Positions 1 through 8,189 of a stretch of 64,000 bases of DNA are shown piece after piece. The stretch comes from a bacterium 210820-DFI.6.37 (GTDB taxonomy: Bacteria > Bacillota > Clostridia > Peptostreptococcales > Anaerovoracaceae): the NCBI GenBank assembly GCA_020558355.1, contig JAJCKG010000006.1, positions 108,795 through 172,794 on the forward strand, in the 5' to 3' direction. Position numbers and translations under genes: made by a program. Positions within the stretch are counted from its first letter, which is position 1, and every line of letters starts with the position of its first letter. The notes beneath the pieces were generated by a model. The model saw only the letters and a list, made by a program, of their open reading frames with translations. It did not search any database and was not told where the DNA came from.

Positions 1-1
1 A

Positions 2-514
2 ATCTATACAGATACCATTGGCAAAAATGTGTACCTCAATATGATAAATGCCGCTAAAGAGTACCTTTACCTCACCACACCTTATTTGATCTGCGACCGT
101 GAAATTTTGTCTGCCCTGCGCATGGCTGCAAAGAAAGGTGTGGATGTGCGGATCATCACACCGCATATTCCGGATAAGCCGACTGTATTTTTTATGACAC
201 GCTCCAACTATAAGGCGCTGCTTGACGATGGCGTGAAAATCTATGAATACACACCCGGATTCATTCATGCGAAGAATTATGTGTGTGACGACAAATTTGC
301 CGTTTGCGGGACAATCAATATGGATTACCGTTCCCTTGTCCATCATTTTGAATGTGGTGCATGGATGTATGGCGCAGATTGTATTGAAGATATGAAAGCA
401 GATTTTTTGAGTACAGCAGCGCAATCTGGCATGGTTGATAAAAATAAAGCTGTCATGCGGAGCTGGCAAAGAATGATTGCTGAAATTATGAAGGTGTTTT
501 CACCTTTGTTTTAG
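2..514 (+). CDS. Cardiolipin synthase, C-terminal part (PLD family), 5' end outside window
   Basis: The reading frame is already open at base 2, so this is the 3' end of a longer gene. The visible part carries the second phospholipase D HKD motif (HAKNYVCDDKFAVCGTINMD, about residues 90-109), preceded by the LTTPYLICD strand typical of bacterial cardiolipin synthases. The family joins two phosphatidylglycerol molecules, or PG and PE, into cardiolipin at the membrane. The N-terminal membrane segments and the first HKD motif lie upstream of the window. Another PLD-family phosphatidyltransferase is possible but less likely. It is followed by the GH2 gene after about 100 bases, in the same orientation. 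Confidence 0.85.
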   Translation: MYTDTIGKNVYLNMINAAKEYLYLTTPYLICDREILSALRMAAKKGVDVRIITPHIPDKPTVFFMTRSNYKALLDDGVKIYEYTPGFIHAKNYVCDDKFAVCGTINMDYRSLVHHFECGAWMYGADCIEDMKADFLSTAAQSGMVDKNKAVMRSWQRMIAEIMKVFSPLF

Positions 515-613
515 AAAAATCCTTTTTAATATTTCAGAAACAATTCTCAAACATGGCAGAAATATAAAGGCGGTATGATATGGGCATAAAACAATAATAC
601 GAGAGGTGATTTT

Positions 614-2971
614 ATGAAACGAATATCTTTTAATGATAACTGGCTGTTCTGCAGGCAGGGCAGCAAACAAAAAAGCGTTACGCTTCCTCATGATGCCATG
701 ATGGAAGAATCGAGGAGTCCCGATGCTAAAAGCGGCAGCGCCTGTGCGTTCTTCCCTGGCGGTCTGTATGAATACGAAAAGAACTTTACTGTTCCTGAAG
801 AATGGAGAGGTAAAACGGTACTGCTCCAGTTTGAGGGTGTGTATAAAAACAGTACCGTCTATATCAACGGTAAGAAAGCCGGAGGCGCGGCTTACGGGTA
901 CATTCCGTTTTTTGTAGAGACAGACGGCTTGCTGAACTATGGCGAAAACAACACCATCCGGGTGGAGGCCGACAACAAAGACCAGCCCAACAGCCGATGG
1001 TACACAGGCGGGGGTATCTATCGTCCCGTATGGCTGTGGATCGGTGAGCAGGCGCATATCACCCCGAAAGGCGTTAAGATTACCACGCTTTCCTATCAAC
1101 CAGCAAAATTGTGGATTGAAGTTGAACATACGGGCGGCGAAGTATCTGTGGAAATTATAGATGGAGAAAAGGTGGTTGCCGCTGCGCAGGGCAGCAAAAT
1201 AGATCTGCTGTTCCCCGATGCAAGGCTGTGGAGCGATGAAACGCCGAACCTGTATACCTGCCGTGTGACCCTTTCCCAAAACGGCGCAGTAGTCGATACC
1301 GCCGAGGAAACCTTTGGCATCCGCATGGTGGAGTGGAATCCGGGCGGCCTGTTCATCAACGGAAAAAACACCCTTCTGCGCGGCGGATGTATCCATCATG
1401 ACAATGGGTTGTTGGGCGCTGCCACCTATGCCGAGAGTGAGGATCGCCGTGTGCGTATCATGAAAGAAGCGGGGTTCAATGCCATCCGTTCCTCCCACAA
1501 TCCGGCATCCGACGCACTGCTTTCCGCCTGTGACCGCTACGGCTTGTATGTCATGGATGAATCATGGGATATGTGGTATAACCACAAGAGTGCCTACGAT
1601 TACGCTTCTGACTTCACCGAAAACTATAAATCCGATTTATGGGCAATGGTTGAACAGGATTTTAACCACCCATCTGTTATCATGTATTCCATCGGCAATG
1701 AGGTTTCGGAACCGGCGAAGGAAAAAGGCGTGGCGCTGGCTAAGGAAATGGTAGACTACCTGCACCTGCTGGATCGTAACCGTGCTGTAACGGGTGGCAT
1801 GAATTTAATGATCATCAGCCGGAGTGCAAAAGGCAACGGCGTTTATGATGAGGAAAGTGGCGGGCGCAAGGATTCCGGTAAAGACAAAACAAGCGGAATG
1901 AACAGCACCCTGTTTAATCTGATGACCTCTATGGTCGGTACAGGCATGAATAAGGGCGCAAACAGCAGGAAAGCCGACCAGGTGACATCGCCTGTTTTGG
2001 ATGCGCTGGATATTGCGGGCTATAACTACGCATCAGGACGTTATCCGCTGGAACGCAAGGCTCACCCAAACCGCGTCATTCTCGGCAGTGAGACTTTCCC
2101 GCAGGACATCGTAAAGAATTGGACGATGGTAAAGCAGTACCCCTATCTGGTCGGTGATTTTATGTGGACGGCGTGGGACTATCTTGGAGAAACGGGAATC
2201 GGCACCTGGGCGTACACATCTGACGGAAGAGGCTTTGACAAACCTTATCCGTGGCTGCTTGCTGATGTGGGCGCTTTCGATATTCTCGGCAATCCTAATG
2301 GTGAGCTGTATTTAGCGCAGGCGGCATGGGGGCTTCTCAATCAGCCAGTAATTGCCATACAGCCCGTCAATCATCCAGGCGTAAAACCGGCGAAATCCGT
2401 ATGGCGCGGCACCAATGCTATTCCTACATGGAGTTGGAGAGGCTGTGAGGGCAATAAAACGGTGGTCGAGGTCTATACTGATGCGTATGCTGTGGAATTG
2501 TTCTTGAACGGCAGCAGCCTCGGAAAAAAGAAGGTAAAAGACTGCAAGGCTTCTTTCAAGGCTGTCTATGAGCCGGGAACGCTGGCTGCTGTTTCCTATG
2601 ACCGTAATGGCAATAAGCGTGGGGAAAGCCAGCTTGTCAGCGCCCAGGGTAAAACTTCCGTTTCCATTATCCCGGAGGTGGAGCAGGCGGCTTCCGGCAG
2701 CATTGTCTATTTCGATATAGCCATGGTTGGTGAGAATGGACAATGGGAAGCCAACGCTGATGAAACACTGAGTATTTCCGTGACAGGCGGCGAACTGCTC
2801 GGCTTTGGCAGTGCAAATCCCCGTACCGAGGAATGCTATCAGTCGGGTGAATTTACCACCTACTTCGGTAAGGCACAGGCTATTATCCGCGTTGGTAAAA
2901 GCGGACAGGTACAGGTAACGGTATCCGGCAAGCAGATAGACGGCACATCGGCAAGCATAGCAATCGCATAA
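614..2971 (+). CDS. Glycoside hydrolase family 2 (beta-galactosidase / beta-glucuronidase type)
   Basis: A 785-residue cytoplasmic enzyme without a signal peptide. Order of parts: N-terminal sugar-binding jelly roll (about 1-145, ending SRWYTGGGIYRPVWL), immunoglobulin-like domain (about 150-240), TIM barrel (about 245-570), then C-terminal Ig-like domains. The acid/base is Glu363 in SIGNEVS and the nucleophile is Glu493 in ILGSETFP. SSHNPASDALL and DESWDMW are further family signatures. Such enzymes hydrolyse beta-galactosides or related glycosides; substrate specificity cannot be read from sequence. ATG 614 follows GAGAGGTG at ideal spacing. No sugar transporter is adjacent, so the gene looks monocistronic. 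Confidence 0.9.
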   Translation: MKRISFNDNWLFCRQGSKQKSVTLPHDAMMEESRSPDAKSGSACAFFPGGLYEYEKNFTVPEEWRGKTVLLQFEGVYKNSTVYINGKKAGGAAYGYIPFFVETDGLLNYGENNTIRVEADNKDQPNSRWYTGGGIYRPVWLWIGEQAHITPKGVKITTLSYQPAKLWIEVEHTGGEVSVEIIDGEKVVAAAQGSKIDLLFPDARLWSDETPNLYTCRVTLSQNGAVVDTAEETFGIRMVEWNPGGLFINGKNTLLRGGCIHHDNGLLGAATYAESEDRRVRIMKEAGFNAIRSSHNPASDALLSACDRYGLYVMDESWDMWYNHKSAYDYASDFTENYKSDLWAMVEQDFNHPSVIMYSIGNEVSEPAKEKGVALAKEMVDYLHLLDRNRAVTGGMNLMIISRSAKGNGVYDEESGGRKDSGKDKTSGMNSTLFNLMTSMVGTGMNKGANSRKADQVTSPVLDALDIAGYNYASGRYPLERKAHPNRVILGSETFPQDIVKNWTMVKQYPYLVGDFMWTAWDYLGETGIGTWAYTSDGRGFDKPYPWLLADVGAFDILGNPNGELYLAQAAWGLLNQPVIAIQPVNHPGVKPAKSVWRGTNAIPTWSWRGCEGNKTVVEVYTDAYAVELFLNGSSLGKKKVKDCKASFKAVYEPGTLAAVSYDRNGNKRGESQLVSAQGKTSVSIIPEVEQAASGSIVYFDIAMVGENGQWEANADETLSISVTGGELLGFGSANPRTEECYQSGEFTTYFGKAQAIIRVGKSGQVQVTVSGKQIDGTSASIAIA

Positions 2972-2998
2972 TAGAATTTGCAATTTTGCGGTTTTTAA

Positions 2999-3060
2999 TA
3001 AAACTCAAACAAAACTTGAAACTTTTAAAAACATTCTGGATGTAAAATACAGACAACAAG
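2999..3060 (+). promoter_or_regulatory. Putative response-regulator box and promoter upstream of the small membrane genes
   Basis: This AT-rich stretch contains AAACAAAACTTGAAACTTTT (about 3007-3026), with AAACT repeated roughly every 10-11 bases. A TAAAAT -10-like hexamer lies at 3043-3048 and there is no good -35. Direct repeats in place of a -35 suit an OmpR-type activator. A similar box precedes the regulator gene itself (4141). Confidence 0.45.
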
Positions 3061-3095
3061 TGAGAGATCACTAAAAACATACGGAGGTATTTACT

Positions 3096-3464
3096 ATGAA
3101 AAAGAAAGATTTTGTCACTCTCATCCTCAGTGTAGTCGGAGGACTGCTGTTTGCGCTCGGTATGTGCATGGCGCTGGTACCGGAAATGGGGACAATCACC
3201 CAGGGCGTTGTTCTCGGCGTGATTGGTCTGGTCGTACTGCTTGCAATGGTGCTTGTCCGCCGCAAGATGGACGGAAAGCCGGCTATCGTATTTAACGGCA
3301 GAGCCATCGGGATCACTCTTTACAGCATTTTCAGCACAGCCGTATTCGGAGCAGGAATGTGTATGGTTCTTGTTGCGAGTCAGATGGTATGGGGGATTGT
3401 TGTTGGTGTGGTCGGCATTGTCCTTCTGCTCTGCCTGATTCCAATTTGCAAGGGTTTAAAATAA
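3096..3464 (+). CDS. Small four-helix membrane protein with duplicated GMC hairpin
   Basis: A 122-residue, very hydrophobic protein with four predicted transmembrane helices. It is an internal duplication: the first half has FALGMCMALVPEM followed by GVVLGVIGLVVLL, and the second half has FGAGMCMVLVASQM followed by GIVVGVVGIVLLL. The same hairpin occurs once in the protein at 6941-7318. Function unknown. A strong ACGGAGG site lies upstream of ATG 3096. It starts a run of small genes that leads to the two-component system, so a role in envelope homeostasis is possible (inference only). Confidence 0.75.
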   Translation: MKKKDFVTLILSVVGGLLFALGMCMALVPEMGTITQGVVLGVIGLVVLLAMVLVRRKMDGKPAIVFNGRAIGITLYSIFSTAVFGAGMCMVLVASQMVWGIVVGVVGIVLLLCLIPICKGLK

Positions 3465-3484
3465 GCCAATGGGAGGAAAGATTC

Positions 3485-3574
3485 ATGAAAAAATTGATTC
3501 TGATTGCGCTTTCTCTGGCGGCTATCACAGGTATTGTCATTACAGCCATGTGTGTGCCGGAAGAAAGATGTTAA
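3485..3574 (+). CDS. 29-residue single-pass membrane peptide
   Basis: The short frame encodes Met-Lys-Lys followed by a hydrophobic helix (LILIALSLAAITGIVIT) and a short cysteine-containing tail (CVPEERC). GGGAGGAAAG precedes the ATG at good spacing, and it sits between two co-directional small genes. It could be a membrane peptide or a lipoprotein-like peptide, although no clear lipobox is present. Function unknown. Confidence 0.55.
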   Translation: MKKLILIALSLAAITGIVITAMCVPEERC

Positions 3575-3592
3575 CGGAGAGGAGTTGAACAT

Positions 3593-3688
3593 ATGAAAAA
3601 AATTATTATTTCTGCCGTACTCGCAGCATTGGCAGGAGCCGTTGCGATTGCCACAGCTATTATCCGTAGAAACAAAGTAACTGTATAA
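3593..3688 (+). CDS. 31-residue single-pass membrane peptide
   Basis: It encodes MKK, a hydrophobic helix rich in Ala and Ile, and a basic tail (IIRRNKVTV), giving a positive-out single-pass layout similar to the peptide just upstream. GGAGAGGAG precedes the ATG. It lies 18 bases after the previous small gene, so the two probably share a transcript. Function unknown. Confidence 0.55.
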   Translation: MKKIIISAVLAALAGAVAIATAIIRRNKVTV

Positions 3689-3715
3689 CACATATATTCA
3701 AGGAGGTATCATAAC

Positions 3716-4060
3716 ATGGCAAAATCAAAAATTGTAAAGGCAAATGAAAAAATTGCTGAAGGCGTAGTCGGAGGCTACAAGAAGGTTGAAGAAGGCGTGG
3801 TTGGGGCATATAAAAAGGTTGAGGATAAGTTTGTTGACCAGTTCCTGACCCATGAGGGCGAGTCCGTGGATGACGCAAAGAAGCGTATTGCAAAGGAACA
3901 GGCCGCCCGAGAGCAGGCTGCAAAAGAAGCTGCTGAAAAAAGAACCGTCGAACATCCAGCCGGCGCAGGCACATCGGATATTGGCAAGGCAAGTGTGGAA
4001 GCGAGCCGTGAGATTGGCAGAGCCAGTGTTGAGACAAGCAGGAACATGGGCAAGCATTAA
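3716..4060 (+). CDS. Amphipathic repeat protein (EGVVGGYKKVE repeats)
   Basis: A 114-residue soluble protein. Residues 13-38 hold tandem EGVVGGYKKVE-type units, followed by FVDQFLTHEGESVDDAKKR, a charged Ala/Glu/Lys coiled coil (about 60-80), and a C-terminal pair of repeats (IGKASVEASRE / IGRASVETSRN). Similar proteins are common beside small membrane genes in gut Clostridia, but I know of no assigned function. An AAGGAGG site precedes ATG 3716, and a strong terminator follows. It is the last gene of the small operon before the two-component genes. Confidence 0.7.
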   Translation: MAKSKIVKANEKIAEGVVGGYKKVEEGVVGAYKKVEDKFVDQFLTHEGESVDDAKKRIAKEQAAREQAAKEAAEKRTVEHPAGAGTSDIGKASVEASREIGRASVETSRNMGKH

Positions 4061-4080
4061 GTAAAGAGTTCAAAAACAGT

Positions 4081-4120
4081 CCCGTGCTACCATGGAAGGT
4101 AGTGCGGGGCAAAATTTTTT
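4081..4120 (+). terminator. Rho-independent terminator after the small-gene operon
   Basis: The arms 4081-4091 (CCCGTGCTACC) and 4098-4108 (GGTAGTGCGGG) pair with one weak internal stretch. They are followed by GCAAAA and a six-base T run at 4115-4120. Confidence 0.8.
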
Positions 4121-4132
4121 CTAAAAGCTGAT

Positions 4133-4170
4133 GAAACATAAACAAAACTTTAACATTTGGGTGCTATAAT
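4133..4170 (+). promoter_or_regulatory. Putative autoregulated promoter of the two-component operon
   Basis: AAACAAAACTTTAACATTTG starts at about 4140 and is followed by a perfect TATAAT at 4165-4170. The position 17 bases upstream of that hexamer has no -35 match. A perfect -10 without a -35 plus the shared AAACAARACTT box suggests activation by the adjacent OmpR-type regulator (inference). Confidence 0.5.
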
Positions 4171-4200
4171 TAAAAAGAAAATTTGTTGGAGGTATGTTCA

Positions 4201-4872
4201 ATGTTTAAAATATTGGTGGTTGAGGACGACGTGGAATTGAACTATACAGTATGTTCTTTTCTAAATCAAAGCGGATATGAAGCGACAGGCTGTTTAGCGG
4301 CAAACGATGCTTATAACACTATGTACAATAACACCTTTGATCTGATTGTGTCCGACATTATGATGCCGGGCATTGATGGCTTTGAATTTGCAAAAACTGT
4401 TCGGGAGTTAAACGAGGATATTCCCATTCTGTTTATGACGGCGAGAGACGATTTTGCTTCCAAGCAACGTGGGTATCGGATTGGAATTGACGATTACATG
4501 GTAAAACCGATTGATCTTGACGAACTGTTTTTAAGAATCGGCGCGCTTCTGCGACGGGCCAAAATTGCAAACAGTCACAGGCTGGAGATTGGCAGGCTGG
4601 TGATGGACGCCGATGAACGCACAGCAGTGCTTAATGACGAAGAAATTTCGCTGACTGCACGGGAGTTCAACATTTTATACAAGCTGTTGTCCTATCCGAA
4701 AAAGACCTTTACCAGAACGCAGCTCATGGACGAATTTTGGGATGCGGAATCCAACACTGCGCCGAGAGCCGTGGATGTCTACATGACGAAACTGCGGGAT
4801 AAATTCTCCAAGTGTGATGACTTTGAAATTGTCACAGTCCATGGGCTAGGTTATAAGGCGGTGTTGAAATGA
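4201..4872 (+). CDS. OmpR/PhoB-family response regulator
   Basis: A 223-residue two-domain regulator. The receiver domain (1-118) has the acidic pair in VVEDD, phospho-acceptor Asp52 in IVSDIMMPG, Thr in FMTARDD and the conserved Lys in VKPID. The winged-helix DNA-binding domain follows (about 130-223, with LTAREFNILYKLL and a terminal VHGLGYKAV). ATG 4201 is preferred because TTGGAGGT lies eight bases upstream; a start at 4183 would lack a ribosome site. It overlaps the kinase gene by four bases, so the pair is translationally coupled. Targets probably include the neighbouring AAACAARACTT boxes. Confidence 0.92.
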   Translation: MFKILVVEDDVELNYTVCSFLNQSGYEATGCLAANDAYNTMYNNTFDLIVSDIMMPGIDGFEFAKTVRELNEDIPILFMTARDDFASKQRGYRIGIDDYMVKPIDLDELFLRIGALLRRAKIANSHRLEIGRLVMDADERTAVLNDEEISLTAREFNILYKLLSYPKKTFTRTQLMDEFWDAESNTAPRAVDVYMTKLRDKFSKCDDFEIVTVHGLGYKAVLK

Positions 4873-5975
4873 CCCGGCAGAATAAGGTGGCGAAGCGAAA
4901 GCTGCTGCTTGCCGTTCAGAGCTATATCTCCTTTTTCCTGCTGATGGCATTTATATTAACTACATGCATCTTATTATTTGCGGAAGTGCTTCGGGAAACA
5001 ATGGGACTGACATATACCACGGAAAATATCCGGAAGGCTGCCATTCTGACATTTCTCAATGTGATTCTGCTGAGTGTCCTTTGCACGGTGATTGATGCAA
5101 TCCGCCGCAGGTTTATGGTTGAGCGTCCGGTCAGACGGATTGTAGAGGCCGCAGAAAAGATCATGAGCGGTGACCTTTCCGCACGTATCCAGACGGCAAG
5201 CCGGATTGAATCGACAGAAAGTTTTGATGTTGTCATTGAATACATCAATAAAATGGCAGAAGAATTATCCGGACTCGAAACCTTACGCACCGATTTCATT
5301 GCCAATGTATCCCATGAACTGAAAACGCCGCTTGCAATTATACAAAACTACGGAACCATGCTGCAGGCACCCAATCTGCCAGAAGAAAAAAGACTGGAAT
5401 ATGCAAAATCCATTACGGAAGCGTCCCGCAGGCTGGCGGATTTAATTTCCAATATTTTGAAACTGAATAAGCTGGAAAACCAGCAGATCTATCCGGAGCG
5501 GAAGATCTATGATCTTGGAGAACAGCTTTGCGAGTGTCTTTTGAGTTTTGAAAGCACCTGGGAGAAAAAAGAGATCGAGATTGACACAAACATTGAGGAA
5601 GAAATCTTCGTGGAATCCGACGCCGAGCTTTTGACGCTGGTGTGGAACAATCTGTTTTCCAACGCCATGAAGTTTACCGAAGTGGGAGGAACCGTATCTC
5701 TGACGCTGAAATCGGATGGTGGTTTCGCCGTTGTGCAGGTAACCGATACCGGCTGTGGGATTAGTCCGGAGGTAGGCAGGCATATTTTTGAAAAATTTTA
5801 CCAGGGAGATACATCCCATTCAATGCAGGGCAACGGCCTGGGGCTTACCCTCGTAAAGCGCGTGGTGGATATTGTGGACGGAGATATATCCGTCAGCAGT
5901 GAAGTCGGAAAAGGCAGTACCTTTACCGTAAAGATTAGGAGAAAAAACAATGGAGAAATGCAAGCAGGTTCTTAA
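4869..5975 (+). CDS. Membrane sensor histidine kinase
   Basis: A 368-residue kinase with two transmembrane helices (about 12-39 and 57-77) separated by only about 17 residues. It therefore lacks a sizeable extracellular sensor, as in intramembrane-sensing kinases. A HAMP domain (about 78-135), a dimerisation domain with phospho-acceptor His149 in NVSHELKTP, and a HATPase domain with N, G1 (TDTGCGIS) and G2 (GNGLGLTL) boxes follow. It pairs with the regulator at 4201-4872 and overlaps the next membrane gene by 26 bases. The short sensor loop suggests it reads membrane state or partner membrane proteins such as the adjacent ones (inference). Confidence 0.92.
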   Translation: MTRQNKVAKRKLLLAVQSYISFFLLMAFILTTCILLFAEVLRETMGLTYTTENIRKAAILTFLNVILLSVLCTVIDAIRRRFMVERPVRRIVEAAEKIMSGDLSARIQTASRIESTESFDVVIEYINKMAEELSGLETLRTDFIANVSHELKTPLAIIQNYGTMLQAPNLPEEKRLEYAKSITEASRRLADLISNILKLNKLENQQIYPERKIYDLGEQLCECLLSFESTWEKKEIEIDTNIEEEIFVESDAELLTLVWNNLFSNAMKFTEVGGTVSLTLKSDGGFAVVQVTDTGCGISPEVGRHIFEKFYQGDTSHSMQGNGLGLTLVKRVVDIVDGDISVSSEVGKGSTFTVKIRRKNNGEMQAGS

Positions 5976-6870
5976 AAAAATATTCTTTCTGCCGCCGTTT
6001 CTGACGGCTCTGCTTGCCTTATTCGGTTATGGGTTTGTCCTTGCAGTCGCAGTCTTTGAGATCGCTGTTCCGGTACTGCAATACCTCTCCTATATCTGTT
6101 CCGCCTATGCCCTGGTCATCACGATCACAGGTTTTCCGTATTTTATCGCCTTTACAAAGTCGGCCAGGCGGTACATAAACGGACACCCGCTGATGAAAAA
6201 ACTGCAAAGCACTTCTATCGGCAGGCGTTTTTTCAGTGATGTCCGGTTCCGCACGGAAATATCGCTGTATCAGGGATTGTTTATCAATCTGCTGTATATT
6301 GCAATGAAAATGTTTTCGGGAATATACTACCAGTCTGTCTGGTTCATTTCTCTGGCGGTTTATTATATTCTGCTTGCGGTAATGCGTCTCCTGCTTCTGC
6401 GTCGTGGAAAAAGGAAAACGGGCAAAACCCCGATGGAAATTGAGATCCACCGTTACAGGCTGTGTGGGATGATGCTTCTGATCATGAATCAGGCTCTTGC
6501 CGGTATCGTCATTTTCATGGTACATCAGAACAAAGGATTTGATTATCCGGGAGTGCTGATCTATGCAATGGCGCTCTACTCCTTTTACTCAATTATCACG
6601 GCTGTTATCAAGCTTGTCAAATTCCGGAAGCACGGCAGCCCCATTCTTTCAGCAGCGAAAGTGATCAACCTCGTTGCGGCGATGGTTTCTATCCTGTCAC
6701 TTGAGACAGCGATGATGGCGCAGTTTGGCGGCAATGATGACCCGTTTTTCCGAAAAACTATGACAGCCGCTACTGGAGGCGGTGTCTGTACCATTGTTAT
6801 TGGTATGGCAATTTTTATGCTGTGGAAATCCACAAAGCAGATGAAAAAACTGAGGATTAACAATTCTTAA
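5950..6870 (+). CDS. Polytopic membrane protein linked to the two-component system
   Basis: A 306-residue protein with about seven or eight hydrophobic helices, a basic loop (about residues 148-165, rich in Arg/Lys) and no catalytic motif I recognise. It begins inside the end of the kinase gene and is therefore translated with it. Tight coupling to an intramembrane-type kinase suggests a sensory partner or the effector of the response (inference). Confidence 0.75.
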   Translation: MEKCKQVLKKIFFLPPFLTALLALFGYGFVLAVAVFEIAVPVLQYLSYICSAYALVITITGFPYFIAFTKSARRYINGHPLMKKLQSTSIGRRFFSDVRFRTEISLYQGLFINLLYIAMKMFSGIYYQSVWFISLAVYYILLAVMRLLLLRRGKRKTGKTPMEIEIHRYRLCGMMLLIMNQALAGIVIFMVHQNKGFDYPGVLIYAMALYSFYSIITAVIKLVKFRKHGSPILSAAKVINLVAAMVSILSLETAMMAQFGGNDDPFFRKTMTAATGGGVCTIVIGMAIFMLWKSTKQMKKLRINNS

Positions 6871-6940
6871 ACATAAAATAAGCATTTTACAAACAAGCGG
6901 AAATTATACTATGTACACAAATCGAAAGGGGCGAACCACC

Positions 6941-7318
6941 ATGGAAGAAAAGAAAGTAACCTTTAACTATACCTACTCTGCCTTGCAGCAACAGGAAATT
7001 AAACGTATCCGGGAAAAATATATGCCGCCCACACAGGAAGAAGATAAGATGGAGCTGCTTCGCAAATTGGATACGGGTGTCACCAAACCTGGAACAACTG
7101 TTTCCCTCATTGTTGGAATTATCAGCGCGCTGATCTTCGGCGTGGGAATGTGCTGTACGATGGTTTGGACGGATTTATTTATTCCAGGTATCGTTATTGG
7201 TATTATTGGCTTGGCTGGCATTGTATCCGCTTATCCGCTGTATGCGCATATTACAAAAAAGCAACGTGCGAAAGTTGCTCCTGAAATCATGCGGCTGACG
7301 GATGAATTAATGAAGTGA
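6941..7318 (+). CDS. Small membrane protein with one GMC hairpin
   Basis: A 125-residue protein: a charged N-terminal segment (about 1-50) followed by two hydrophobic helices with FGVGMCCTMVWTDLF and GIVIGIIGLAGIV. This is the same hairpin found twice in the product of 3096-3464. The start at 6941 is chosen because GAAAGGGGCG precedes it and upstream codons lack a ribosome site. It has its own AT-rich leader (6871-6910) and is followed by a terminator. Probably part of the same envelope-related regulon; function unknown. Confidence 0.75.
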   Translation: MEEKKVTFNYTYSALQQQEIKRIREKYMPPTQEEDKMELLRKLDTGVTKPGTTVSLIVGIISALIFGVGMCCTMVWTDLFIPGIVIGIIGLAGIVSAYPLYAHITKKQRAKVAPEIMRLTDELMK

Positions 7319-7342
7319 GCTGTAGATATGAAATATTGTTGA

Positions 7343-7378
7343 AATCGGGCATTCTTGTAAAGGAGTCCGATTTTTTTT
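7343..7378 (+). terminator. Terminator after the last host gene
   Basis: AATCGG (7343-7348) pairs with CCGATT (7367-7372), extended by a CATTC/GAGT partial match, and is followed by a run of eight T. Confidence 0.75.
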
Positions 7379-7386
7379 AATATTTC

Positions 7387-7430
7387 CCAAACAAGACTTA
7401 AATATTTTGCAAACGTTATAATTCTATAAT
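7387..7430 (+). promoter_or_regulatory. Orphaned host promoter with AAACAARACTT box
   Basis: CCAAACAAGACTTAAATATT is followed by two TATAAT hexamers (7417-7422 and 7425-7430). The element resembles those at 2999 and 4133, but no host gene follows: within a few bases the sequence changes to prophage-type DNA. It is probably the promoter of a regulon gene separated from it by the insertion. Confidence 0.45.
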
Positions 7431-7802
7431 TTCTCCTATTGACAAGCTGTCAGGGGGAGAATCTGGAATTGACTGCCATTTGTCCCCGGAAAGGGGATAA
7501 CATGAGGAGGTCCAGGGCGGGGACAGGCCATTTACTGTCCATATTTGAACATCATATTTTTTCTGTACATACCGTAGTCCTTAAGGGGATTGCGGTATTT
7601 TTTTGTTCGACATATTCCCTGCCAATCCCCATTAGTCCACCAATATGTACCCAATTTTTTAAGACAAGCGCATCCGCCTTACGGCGGGTGCGTTTTTTCG
7701 TTGTCGGAAAAAGGCTGTTTCTGACATTTTACCGGTCCCGCGCGCCGCCTATCAGTCTTGAATTTTCTGTTTTCAAAAATTTCAAGACTGGAGGAAATCT
7801 GA
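7431..7802 (+). other. Left junction region, no convincing gene
   Basis: This stretch between the last host gene and the sigma-like gene holds no convincing coding frame. An open frame exists but lacks codon character and runs through two hairpins. Imperfect terminators lie at 7571-7604 (ACCGTAGTCC / GGGGATTGCGGT, then seven T) and 7668-7698 (CGCATCCGCC / GGCGGGTGCG, then six T). The attachment junction probably lies between 7430 and about 7560, but no repeated att core could be confirmed. Confidence 0.6.
7668..7698 (+). terminator. Terminator in left prophage end
   Basis: CGCATCCGCC (7669-7678), loop TTAC, GGCGGGTGCG (7683-7692), then TTTTTT. The perfect 10-base stem insulates the sigma-like gene from upstream transcription. 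Confidence 0.85.
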
Positions 7803-8189
7803 ATGAAAATTAAATATGAGTTTGCAGATGGGACGGTGTCGGAGGTCGAGGTGGAGGAATCCATCGGTGCCGTCATCATTGAGGACAGGCGGCTGGAGGA
7901 CAATCTTGCCCGGAAGGAGCGGTATCACTGTCATTCGCTGGATGCAGTGGAGTTTGAAGGTGCGGGCTACGGAACGGACGAAACCCCGGAAATGTTGCTT
8001 GCTGCCATGGAAGAGGACAGGCGTGTATATGAGGCTTTCCATAAACTGTCCGAGGTGCAGCAGAGACGGCTGCTGATGCTGGCAGGCGGTATGTCAATCC
8101 GGGAGATTGCACGGCAGGAGGGTACGAATTTCAGGACTGTGCATGAGTCGGTGGAGTCAGGAAGAAAAAAATTTAAAAAGTTTTTCTGA
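7803..8189 (+). CDS. Sigma-70 region 4-like phage regulator
   Basis: A 128-residue protein. The N-terminal half is acidic and beta-rich (KIKYEFADGTVSEVEVEE). The C-terminal half resembles sigma region 4: LSEVQQRRLLMLAGGMSIRE followed by IARQEGTNFRTVHESVESGR, a helix-turn-helix, and a lysine-rich tail. No region 2 is visible, so it is not a complete classical sigma factor; it may act as a divergent phage sigma or a late activator. GACTGGAGG precedes ATG 7803. Its stop codon overlaps the start of the 44-base repeat also found at 47451, a possible binding or promoter site for this protein. Confidence 0.75.
   Translation: MKIKYEFADGTVSEVEVEESIGAVIIEDRRLEDNLARKERYHCHSLDAVEFEGAGYGTDETPEMLLAAMEEDRRVYEAFHKLSEVQQRRLLMLAGGMSIREIARQEGTNFRTVHESVESGRKKFKKFF

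Noticed and set aside
500..1498. A 332-codon open frame on the minus strand opposite the GH2 gene.
   Set aside because: It lies entirely against a convincing gene, has no ribosome site and no family character. It is a coding shadow.
7501..7813. An open frame through the left junction region.
   Set aside because: It crosses two terminator hairpins, has low-complexity phenylalanine/serine content and no good homologous character.
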